A program made the translations under genes and the position numbers. 64,000 bases of DNA from Emcibacter sp. (GTDB lineage: Bacteria; Pseudomonadota; Alphaproteobacteria; Sphingomonadales; Emcibacteraceae), in NCBI GenBank assembly GCA_021774785.1, contig JAJFIQ010000003.1, positions 1 to 64,000 on the forward strand. Direction: 5' to 3'. Each line of letters starts with the position of its first letter. Within the stretch, counting starts at the first letter, position 1. Below, piece by piece: positions 24,022 through 31,671 of the stretch. The notes beneath the pieces are model-generated. The model ran no database searches, was not told the DNA's origin, and saw only the letters and a program-made list of their open reading frames with translations.

Positions 24022-25914
24022 ATGATTTCAACATTACGACGAGCAATATCATTGGGTTGGGAAGAAGCGGATGGCTTTGTTAAAAAGCGTCTTATGGTTG
24101 TTGTGGCTTTTGTAATAATCACCGCCGTATTTTCGGCACTAGCACCCGTTGCTTTAAAGTATGCCGTTGATGGGTTGGGAACGGGAGAGTTTAAACCCCT
24201 TGATGTGAAAATTTTTCAGGACTGGGGCATCTCTGCTCCATCCTCTGTTATAATTGTTCCAGCACTTTTCATCCTCATTTATATATTCAGTCTTTGGCTT
24301 GCCCGAAGCAGCGGTGAACTCCGATGGTATTTTTATGGCACGGCTGATCAGAGATTACACCGTAATATTAGCCGCCGCCTGTTTGATCACGTTCTGAAGC
24401 TGCCAATGGCGTTTCATCTTGACCGTCAAACTGGTGCCTTAAATCAGACTTTGGCGCAGGGCATAGCAGGATATAGTATTCTGTTCAATCATTTGGTTTT
24501 TACTATCTTTCCGGTCATTATAGAAATTGCCCTCATTAGTGCGGTGTTGGCAGTATTTCTGCCACCGAGCTTTATTATCATTCTGTTGTTATCCGTCATC
24601 GGCTATGGCGTTGTGTTCGCCATTGGGGTTGCTCAGATTACAGGCCCGAGCCGTGAAATTTCTTCAACCCAGATTGAGGCCTATGCGGCTCTGACAGATA
24701 GTATTCTCAATAGTGAAACGGTAAAATATTTCACCGCCGAAAATTATATCAATGAACATTATGATAACAGATTGGCCACTGCAGAAAGCGGGTGGGCGAA
24801 ATTTTACGCCTGCAAAACCCAAAATGGATTGCTGGTGGCTTGCGTCTTTGCCTTGTCGCTTGGATCTGCCATCACCCTCGCTGCAAGCCAGGTGATGCAG
24901 GGCCACATGACAATCGGAGACTTTGTGCTCATTAACGCATATATGCTTCAGATCATTCGGCCGATGGAACAATTGGGCGACGCCTTCAAGAGTATTGTTC
25001 ATGGTATTACTTTTATTGAAAAGATGTTGGTTCTTCTGGACAAGAAAACTGAAATTTTTGAGAATATTAAACCCATTGGCTCTTCAATCTCATTTCCATT
25101 AATTGATGGTAAAAAGTTTCCAACCGGTCAGGGCGGTGAGCTGGTCTTTGATCATGTGATATTTTCCTATTGCCTTGATCGGCTGGGACCCCATGACAAG
25201 TATAAACCAGTGCTTAGAAATATTAGCTTTACCATTAAGCCGGGAAAGATCACGGCCATTGTAGGCAGTAGCGGTGCCGGCAAGTCTTCTATCATACGGC
25301 TACTACTCAGGTTCTTTGAACCTGATCATGGCGACATCATGTTAAATGGCATATCGCTACAGGATATTCCTTTATCTGACCTGCGGCAGTATATCGCCGT
25401 GGTGCCGCAAGATACGGTTCTGTTTAACAATACTATTGCCTATAACATCGGCTTTGGCAAACAAGGATGCAATCAGGCAGAAATCGAACAGGCCGCGAAG
25501 AAGGCTCATATCCATGACAAGATCATGGCCATGCCCAGGGGATACCAGACCATAGTCGGCGAGAGAGGGCTGAAGCTTTCCGGTGGTGAAAAGCAACGGA
25601 TATCCATTGCGCGAGCTTCCCTCATGAATCCCCGGGTTTTTGTATTTGATGAAGCAACCAGCTCCCTGGATACCAAAACCGAACGACAGATACTTGATAA
25701 CCTGATTACTGTGGCAAAAAACACGACAACACTGATGATTGCCCATCGTTTGTCAACCGTGATCCATGCTGATGAAATACTGGTACTGGATCAGGGCGAA
25801 ATTATTGAGCGTGGCAACCATCAACTTTTACTTCAGATTGATGGGACGTATTCAGCCATGTGGAGGAGCCAACAAAAGGACCGAAAGGTCATCAAAATAC
25901 ACCATCAGAATTGA
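24022..25914 (+). CDS. Atm1-type ABC exporter, first gene of the lasso peptide region
   Basis: The 630-residue half-transporter has about six membrane helices with the Atm1/HMT1 motif RLFDHVLKLPMAFHLDRQTGALNQTL. The ATPase has Walker A GSSGAGKSS (about residue 415), VVPQDTVLFNNTIAYNI, LSGGEKQRISIARA and VFDEATSSLDT. Family members export glutathione-linked or peptide cargo; the McjD lasso exporter is a different ABC subgroup. ATG at 24022 was chosen over an in-frame TTG at 24007. It stands 290 bp before the lasso precursors, under a promoter shared with luxI. It is therefore a candidate peptide exporter and immunity factor, an inference from position. Confidence 0.8.
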   Translation: MISTLRRAISLGWEEADGFVKKRLMVVVAFVIITAVFSALAPVALKYAVDGLGTGEFKPLDVKIFQDWGISAPSSVIIVPALFILIYIFSLWLARSSGELRWYFYGTADQRLHRNISRRLFDHVLKLPMAFHLDRQTGALNQTLAQGIAGYSILFNHLVFTIFPVIIEIALISAVLAVFLPPSFIIILLLSVIGYGVVFAIGVAQITGPSREISSTQIEAYAALTDSILNSETVKYFTAENYINEHYDNRLATAESGWAKFYACKTQNGLLVACVFALSLGSAITLAASQVMQGHMTIGDFVLINAYMLQIIRPMEQLGDAFKSIVHGITFIEKMLVLLDKKTEIFENIKPIGSSISFPLIDGKKFPTGQGGELVFDHVIFSYCLDRLGPHDKYKPVLRNISFTIKPGKITAIVGSSGAGKSSIIRLLLRFFEPDHGDIMLNGISLQDIPLSDLRQYIAVVPQDTVLFNNTIAYNIGFGKQGCNQAEIEQAAKKAHIHDKIMAMPRGYQTIVGERGLKLSGGEKQRISIARASLMNPRVFVFDEATSSLDTKTERQILDNLITVAKNTTTLMIAHRLSTVIHADEILVLDQGEIIERGNHQLLLQIDGTYSAMWRSQQKDRKVIKIHHQN

Positions 25915-26204
25915 GTTCTGCTGGGAGTAAAATAGAGGCATAAAAACGACTCGACGCCAATATTTATCCTGACTTGAGAATGCGGATCAGGGACTGAGTA
26001 AGCGCGTTTGTTTTTTTGAAATTGTTCAACTTTTATGTGGCTTGACGGGCAGGTAAGAGCAGGGTGGTCTATGGTGTGAAATAATAAGAATTTAGGAAAA
26101 AAACTATTATATATCAATAGCTTGACTCATTAGTAAAAATTATTTTAACATAACATTGCCGGAATGTTCCGGCGAAATTTAACTCTAATCTGAAAGGAAA
26201 TATT
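25915..26204 (+). promoter_or_regulatory. Leader region and promoter of the lasso precursor genes
   Basis: TTGACT at 26122-26127, a 17-bp spacer and TTAACA at 26145-26150 form a plausible sigma-70 promoter. The 14-bp inverted repeat CCGGAATGTTCCGG at 26159-26172 sits just after the -10, where a repressor could act. AAAGGA (26193-26198) is the ribosome site of the first precursor. Confidence 0.5.
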
Positions 26205-26294
26205 ATGATTAATCTTGGAAAAGTATCTGAAGTGACTATGGGTCCACTTCAAGGCTTTGAAATAGATGCTTTTGGTGCAAATAAGCGCCTGTAA
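26205..26294 (+). CDS. Lasso peptide precursor A1
   Basis: The 29-residue ORF reads leader MINLGKVSEVTM and core GPLQGFEIDAFGANKRL. The leader keeps LGxxSxxT, with Thr at the penultimate leader position as lasso B1 and B2 enzymes need. The core starts with Gly and has Glu7 and Asp9; by analogy with astexin-1 (GLSQGVEPD ring) a Gly1-Asp9 nine-residue ring is most likely, giving an 8-residue tail. The leader is unusually short, 12 residues; the frame is open for 17 codons upstream but has no credible start there. AAAGGA 6 nt before the ATG fixes the start. The B and C genes follow 230 bp later. Confidence 0.88.
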   Translation: MINLGKVSEVTMGPLQGFEIDAFGANKRL

Positions 26295-26332
26295 GTGATC
26301 TGATAGATCCTCGTTAACATAACGAAGGTCTA

Positions 26333-26356
26333 GGTGCGCGGTTTATACCGCGTACC
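26333..26356 (+). other. Stem-loop between the two lasso precursor genes
   Basis: GGTGCGCGGT - TTAT - ACCGCGTACC forms a 10-bp stem with one G-U pair. It is followed by TCCTT and nine A, not a U-tract. It may stabilise or punctuate the precursor mRNA, raising A1 over downstream enzyme genes. Confidence 0.6.
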
Positions 26357-26379
26357 TCCTTAAAAAAAAAGACATTAAA

Positions 26380-26472
26380 ATGATTAACCTTGGAAGAGTA
26401 TCAACACTGACTATGGGCCCCCTTTCTGGCACAGAAATAGATGGTGCTGGTCAGTATAAGCGCATGTTGTAA
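26380..26472 (+). CDS. Lasso peptide precursor A2
   Basis: The 30-residue ORF reads leader MINLGRVSTLTM and core GPLSGTEIDGAGQYKRML. It is a paralogue of A1: leaders match at 9 of 12 positions and cores share GPL-G-EID---G--KR. Thr-2, Gly1 and Asp9 are kept; the tail is one residue longer and its tail residues differ (GQY for GAN, plus a Met before the last Leu). Two precursors with a constant ring and variable tail suggest two related products from one enzyme set. The ribosome site is weak (an A-rich stretch after CCTCCTT), so relative expression may differ from A1. Confidence 0.88.
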   Translation: MINLGRVSTLTMGPLSGTEIDGAGQYKRML

Positions 26473-26527
26473 GGCGACTAGCTAGATACTAATCAAATGA
26501 GAAGGTACTAGAACATATAGGTGAAAT

Positions 26528-27295
26528 ATGACGTCACATTCTACCCAGTATTATTTGCCTAAAGGTGTTTTCCTTTGCGTTGTAGATGCACTTGTTGTGT
26601 TTCTTGATTTGCATAATGATAAATATATCAGTCTGGAACCGGAAAGAACCACAGCTCTCCTTTCACTCTTATCAATCAGACCAGAGTCTCTGCATTCTTC
26701 AACTCTCAGCGTGCTCAAACGAAATGCCAGGAATTGGGATAAAGAAACCGATCAGGAAGACTTTGATATCATGGATATTGCAGAGGATTTGGTCACGCAA
26801 AATCTTTTAACCACTGATCCGACTGTTGGTGCTGAAGCAAGTTTGACGATAATAGATATCCCGCCCTTGGATTTGTCAGGATACGAATTTGGCAAGACCC
26901 CAATCATAAAGGTTGGACATATTTTCAAGTTTTTTATGGCCTGTTGTGCAGCTTCTTTCAATTTGCGTTTTTTTTCTACAGAAAAGGCCGTAAAGTCAGT
27001 CAAAAAAGCGAGAAACGGGCACTATAAATCCACATCTTCAGATTTGGATAAGATTAGAGACCTTGTGGAAATTTATAATATTTTAAAGCCACTATTCTTC
27101 ACTGCCAAAGACAATTGTTTATTTGATTCTCTGGCCTTAATTAAATTTATGGAACGTTTTGACATATATCCAACATGGGTATTTGGTGTGAAAATGGGGC
27201 CATTTTTAGCTCACTGCTGGGTGCAGGATGATAATTTTATCTATAACGAAGCACTTGATCAGGCACATAGGTTTACGCCAATCATGGCAGTGTAG
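26528..27295 (+). CDS. Lasso peptide leader-binding and leader peptidase protein (fused B1-B2)
   Basis: The 255-residue protein combines two domains. Residues 1-95 are a PqqD/RRE-like leader-binding domain (GVFLCVVDALVVFLDLHNDKYISLEPE). Residues 125-255 are a transglutaminase-like cysteine protease: Cys197 in DNCLFDSLALIKFM and His229 in GPFLAHCWVQ. The spacing of 32 equals that of the McjB Cys-His pair; the third residue is probably the acid in IYNE. It cuts after the leader Thr-x to free Gly1. The fused form is normal in proteobacteria. It is followed 20 bp later by the cyclase gene. Confidence 0.88.
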   Translation: MTSHSTQYYLPKGVFLCVVDALVVFLDLHNDKYISLEPERTTALLSLLSIRPESLHSSTLSVLKRNARNWDKETDQEDFDIMDIAEDLVTQNLLTTDPTVGAEASLTIIDIPPLDLSGYEFGKTPIIKVGHIFKFFMACCAASFNLRFFSTEKAVKSVKKARNGHYKSTSSDLDKIRDLVEIYNILKPLFFTAKDNCLFDSLALIKFMERFDIYPTWVFGVKMGPFLAHCWVQDDNFIYNEALDQAHRFTPIMAV

Positions 27296-27315
27296 TAAAA
27301 AAAGGATTTTCAGAA

Positions 27316-29142
27316 ATGTATAGATATATCGCCATGGTCTGGGACAAAGAAGATATTTCAGCAACACAAGCCGCCGTACATATAAGAAATAAAATCCTAA
27401 ATAGTCCTACCTCTTGGCGTATAGCATATGAAAGTAAGGGGTTAACTGTTCTTCATACGGGTGAAAATAAGGGGCGAATGCAGGCGTGCAAATTGGAAAA
27501 TAGCGGTGGTGTTATTCTAGGTAAACTCTTTAAAACATCGCCCCGTGGCGACCATTCATCAGTAGATTATAATCTTGGAGAGGGTGAATCTAGGAAGATA
27601 GTCAAAACGTCAGGCAAATATCTTATCAACCATTATTGGGGTCGTTATATCGCTTTTTTGAATGATAAAGAAGCTGACAAAATGTTTGTTTTAAAGGGGC
27701 CGGTTGAAGGATTTGGTAGTTATTATTTTGATTATCATGGGGTAACGTTCTATTTTTCCTTTTTTCAGGATATATCTGAATTAAACCTTCTAAATTTTTC
27801 TATTAATTGGCATTATATTGCTGTTTATATGAAGTTTAGCACAACTAAGAAGTTCAGCACTGCCTTAAATGAATTATTCATGCTTCAATCCGGTGAATGT
27901 AGACAATATGGGCGCGGAAAGGTAACAAACTTTCTTATTTGGAGTATGACTAAAGTCTCTTCCGAGATGGGTGCAATTGAGGATCCTATGGAAGCCGCTC
28001 AGCTATTACGTCAGACAGTAGTAGGTTGCGTTACGGCTTGGGCTAAAAACCATGATAAAATAATTCTCAAACTTTCTGGTGGTCTTGATTCTTCTATTAT
28101 CCTTGCCAGTTTGATGGAAACTCGTAATGCAGAGGATATTTGTTGTTTAAATTATTTTCCATTCTCTGACAAATCCGGCGATGAGCGTCATTTTGCACGC
28201 TTGATCGCGCAACGTTTCGGCGTGCAGCTTATCGAAAAAGGGCTAGGGTCTTCCATAACTAAAATGGAACGATTATTTGACATTTCTCCTTTGCCGGCAC
28301 CAGAATCCTATAGAAACGCTTTGGAGCAATATTCCTATAATGCACAACTTGCAAGGGACATAGGGGTAAATATGCTTTTTGCAGGAGAGGGTGGCGACAG
28401 CCTTTTTTTCCAACCATCTACACATTATGTTACCAGTGATTATTTGCGAAAATATGGACTAGCCCCAAATTTATTAACGGTTGCATTGAATAATGCTCGT
28501 AGGATGAAAAAGTCAATATGGACAGTTTTATTTAGCGCCGTTAAAGACCGGGTGATAAATCCGAGAGGGCAGGACTTGATGGGCGAATTCAGGAAGGAAA
28601 GTTCTATACTGAATTCGGAAATTATGAAGAATATTGACTATAAGGATACTTTAAATCCCCGGTTGGAAACAGCACGCGACTTGCCAAATGGAAAGCTTTT
28701 TCATATTGCTTTGTCAGAAATGCCTAACGATTATTATTATACAAGCAAAGTGGATGATTTTCTTGAGGTTTGCTCGCCGCTGCTATCGCAACCCGTAATC
28801 GAATTAGTTTTAAGGATTCCTTCCTATGTTTTGGCAACTGGTCGTAAGGATCGTGGATTGGCAAGGGGTGCTTTTAAAAATGATCTTCCTCTTGAAATTT
28901 TAAGACGAGAGTCAAAAGGAGGAATCATGATTTATATTCAAGAGGTTCTGGATCAAAATATTGATTTTGTTAGAGAAATTCTTTTGGATGGTATTTTAGT
29001 GAAAGAAAAACTGCTAAACCGGAATGAATTGGAAAAGTCCTTAGGGGGAAGCCAGGTGTTGGTTGATTCAGAGACATTCAATATTTTTGAACATGTCTGT
29101 ACAGAAATCTGGGTTAGAAAAATGATGGAAGCAACTATTTAG
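27316..29142 (+). CDS. Lasso cyclase (asparagine synthetase-like, C protein)
   Basis: The 608-residue protein has an N-terminal Ntn-like domain without the glutaminase Cys. Its C-terminal ATP-pyrophosphatase domain has the PP-loop LKLSGGLDSSIIL (SGGLDSS at 254-260) and LFAGEGGDSLFF. In lasso pathways it adenylates the ring Asp or Glu side chain and joins it to Gly1. It starts 20 bp after the B gene (AAGGATTTTCAGAAATG). Its stop lies 4 bp from the stop of the convergent isopeptidase gene. Together A1-A2-B-C is the minimal biosynthetic set. Confidence 0.9.
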   Translation: MYRYIAMVWDKEDISATQAAVHIRNKILNSPTSWRIAYESKGLTVLHTGENKGRMQACKLENSGGVILGKLFKTSPRGDHSSVDYNLGEGESRKIVKTSGKYLINHYWGRYIAFLNDKEADKMFVLKGPVEGFGSYYFDYHGVTFYFSFFQDISELNLLNFSINWHYIAVYMKFSTTKKFSTALNELFMLQSGECRQYGRGKVTNFLIWSMTKVSSEMGAIEDPMEAAQLLRQTVVGCVTAWAKNHDKIILKLSGGLDSSIILASLMETRNAEDICCLNYFPFSDKSGDERHFARLIAQRFGVQLIEKGLGSSITKMERLFDISPLPAPESYRNALEQYSYNAQLARDIGVNMLFAGEGGDSLFFQPSTHYVTSDYLRKYGLAPNLLTVALNNARRMKKSIWTVLFSAVKDRVINPRGQDLMGEFRKESSILNSEIMKNIDYKDTLNPRLETARDLPNGKLFHIALSEMPNDYYYTSKVDDFLEVCSPLLSQPVIELVLRIPSYVLATGRKDRGLARGAFKNDLPLEILRRESKGGIMIYIQEVLDQNIDFVREILLDGILVKEKLLNRNELEKSLGGSQVLVDSETFNIFEHVCTEIWVRKMMEATI

Positions 29143-29146
29143 TAAT

Positions 29147-31570
29147 TCAATTTTTTGGGTTCGCATCCCGCATGCGAGCCAGAATGGCTGAGTTTCTGCT
29201 TTTTTTCTGCTGAATACGTAGTTCTCGCCAGCGTTTATATTGATCAACTTTGGTGGGATCGGTATCCTCTTCGCCTTTGAGCCAGAAGGCAAACCAGTCA
29301 ACATTTCCCCCTTGGGAGGCAATCCTGTGCTCCGGTTTTACAAGTTCATGGGGAGCATCATTAAATACATAAAATTCTACAGGTTTATGTTGGCGTTTGA
29401 GAATTGTATATGTCCCCCACCAAAGAGAGGGAGGAGTTATGTATTGCTCCAATCTTAGCGGTGTTTTTAATCTGTTCAGATGGAAAGTAGGATCGTTAAT
29501 TATCCACTTTTCTAAGCTTTGCCCCCAAGGCACCGCTCCGTCAGTCATTTTTTCCACAAATTTCATGCCAGGGGGCATGGTGCCAAACCAAGTGCTATAA
29601 GGCCCGATACCAATATTATAGCTATCAGCCAGCGTTGACGCCGCAATAGAATAATCTGAATATAATAACATATGTAGAATAGGAGTGCTGGTGGCACTCC
29701 ATCCAATCAACCCTACCTTTTCTCTGTCGATTAAGTTCATGGTAGCCAGATTGTCAATGGCAGACTCAAAACCAAGCTGAAAGATCGATAACGAATTGTG
29801 GTTTTGCGCCACAGGTGGACTTTTCATTTGAAGAACCATCATACCTTTGTTGGCCAGAGCTTGAGCAGCGAAGGCGCTAGCTGTTCCATAAGGCCCGTCA
29901 ATAAGAAACTCATGTGGGTCGAATCCATGAGTTTGAATGACCAAAGGGTATTTATGTCCTTCCATAAAGTCCGGAGGATAGACAAGTCCCGCTTGTAAAG
30001 CTCTTCCATCACTGTCCTTCCAATTTAACACTTGCGTTTTGCCAAAAGTCAAATTCCGGAACTGTGGATTGAGATCAGTGATAACTTTCTTTCGACCAGT
30101 AGATATGTCGAGTGCCATAATTTCGGGCGGTGTATTTAGGTCCTGGTGGATGGAAATATTAAGACGATTTTTGTGAATTGTTTTTCTTGTAGGCATTTGA
30201 ACCCACTTGCTATTTTCTTTCTTAAATAATTTTGTTCGTAGATTATCCTCTCCTTCGTTTTTTTCCTTAATTTCCAATAGCCCGGTGGGCGATATGTTTA
30301 ATGCCCAAAATTGAGCATCCGAGGTTACGAGCGTATCTGGATTTCTGTAATATTTTTCAACCGTATGATTAGTGATTAGTGATATGATCCTGGTATTAAC
30401 ATTATATTCAACAGTCGAAAACAAATGGCTACGGCGTTTTCTTTCTTGCTTATCCGAAACATCAAGAGGCAAACTGGTGTTGGCAAGAATTACACTATTG
30501 CTATTTGGCAACCAATGGGCAGCGATATTTACTCCTCCCGGAATAAAGCCAGTGGGTGCATCAAAGACCGGTCTGATCTCCTCTGTCATTAGGTCAATTA
30601 GGCTAAATTGTAATATAAGGCCCTCTTGCGGTATCATATAATTGTCATCAAAACTTTCATGAATATTTTTAAAACCTGGATTTTTTAGGTAGTTGTAACC
30701 TTCCCGCCAACGTATGGGAATATCTTTTTGTGTTGTAAGAACTATGACCCGGCGACCGTCAGGTGATAACGACATAAGTGGTTCCCATACTGCACTATTG
30801 TAAACTCGCCCAACGGCTTGTGAGTGACCTGGTCGTCCTAAGTTTTGTATATAAAAATGGTTTGCTGCTACTGGAGATTCAGAATCTGGATCACTAATGG
30901 AAGTCATAGGCCTGACTCCAACTAGATAACTGGTTTTAGTACGATCTGTATTGTGTTTTGATACTGTTGAGGCAAAGACGATTTTTTGCGAAGCAATATT
31001 GAAGGCGTAACCCGTAATTGACCTCGGGTGGTTTGTCAGCTTATTCATGGTTTTTGAACGAATATCAAACCTGTAAACTTGTCCAGGTGTCTGACCTTTC
31101 TCTGCATCAAACCAGCCAATAAAGGCAAGCGTTTTACTGTCTCCAAGCCAGGTGATTTCCTGAAAAGCACTTTCATTAAGTGATGTGGAGACGTGTACCA
31201 AAATTTCCCCTTTTGGCAACATAGATTTCGATTTTGAAGTTGTTTTGTCATCTTCATTCAGGAATGAGAGAATGTGCTTTGATTGGTATAAGAGAAGACT
31301 ATAATCATTTTTACCTGAATCGGGATTGCCACTACGGATAACGATGACGAAATATTTCCCGTCCGGGGACATCTTGATCTTAGCTGAACTAAATGTCGAA
31401 TACGCAGCCCTTGGTTCAATAATTTGAACCATTTTAATTGAGTCCTTAATCGTAAAGGCTCTTTTTGTATAGGCCGATTGAGCAAACGCCGCATGACTAA
31501 AGAATGAGAGGCTAATGAAGATGAGAAAAACAAGTCTGTGAAACATTCTGAATGGCCTTCTTGGTAACAA
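29147..31570 (-). CDS. Lasso peptide isopeptidase (S9 prolyl-oligopeptidase-like, AtxE2 type)
   Basis: The 807-residue protein has a signal peptide (RLVFLIFISLSFFSHAAFAQ), a beta-propeller-like N-terminal part and a C-terminal alpha/beta hydrolase. Its nucleophile is Ser625 in LIGWSATSTP, and the His is probably in FNDAPHELVKPEHR. Isopeptidases of astexin-type clusters open the lasso ring by cutting the Gly-Asp isopeptide bond. It forms an operon with the upstream TonB receptor gene (101-bp gap) on the strand opposite to the biosynthetic genes, the usual order in these loci. It would act in the periplasm on peptide brought back in. Confidence 0.85.
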   Translation of the reverse strand: MLPRRPFRMFHRLVFLIFISLSFFSHAAFAQSAYTKRAFTIKDSIKMVQIIEPRAAYSTFSSAKIKMSPDGKYFVIVIRSGNPDSGKNDYSLLLYQSKHILSFLNEDDKTTSKSKSMLPKGEILVHVSTSLNESAFQEITWLGDSKTLAFIGWFDAEKGQTPGQVYRFDIRSKTMNKLTNHPRSITGYAFNIASQKIVFASTVSKHNTDRTKTSYLVGVRPMTSISDPDSESPVAANHFYIQNLGRPGHSQAVGRVYNSAVWEPLMSLSPDGRRVIVLTTQKDIPIRWREGYNYLKNPGFKNIHESFDDNYMIPQEGLILQFSLIDLMTEEIRPVFDAPTGFIPGGVNIAAHWLPNSNSVILANTSLPLDVSDKQERKRRSHLFSTVEYNVNTRIISLITNHTVEKYYRNPDTLVTSDAQFWALNISPTGLLEIKEKNEGEDNLRTKLFKKENSKWVQMPTRKTIHKNRLNISIHQDLNTPPEIMALDISTGRKKVITDLNPQFRNLTFGKTQVLNWKDSDGRALQAGLVYPPDFMEGHKYPLVIQTHGFDPHEFLIDGPYGTASAFAAQALANKGMMVLQMKSPPVAQNHNSLSIFQLGFESAIDNLATMNLIDREKVGLIGWSATSTPILHMLLYSDYSIAASTLADSYNIGIGPYSTWFGTMPPGMKFVEKMTDGAVPWGQSLEKWIINDPTFHLNRLKTPLRLEQYITPPSLWWGTYTILKRQHKPVEFYVFNDAPHELVKPEHRIASQGGNVDWFAFWLKGEEDTDPTKVDQYKRWRELRIQQKKSRNSAILARMRDANPKN

Positions 31571-31671
31571 TGAGAACCCGTATCTGCCTCCCCCCCTTTT
31601 TTGATATGCTGGAAAACAAATCAGGGAAGCAAATTGTACGGTGATAACGCGTTAATATTTAAGCGTGATAA

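Noticed and set aside
24022-25914. Calling the exporter a McjD-type lasso transporter
   Set aside because: Its membrane-domain motifs fit the Atm1 group, so only the positional link to the lasso genes is claimed.
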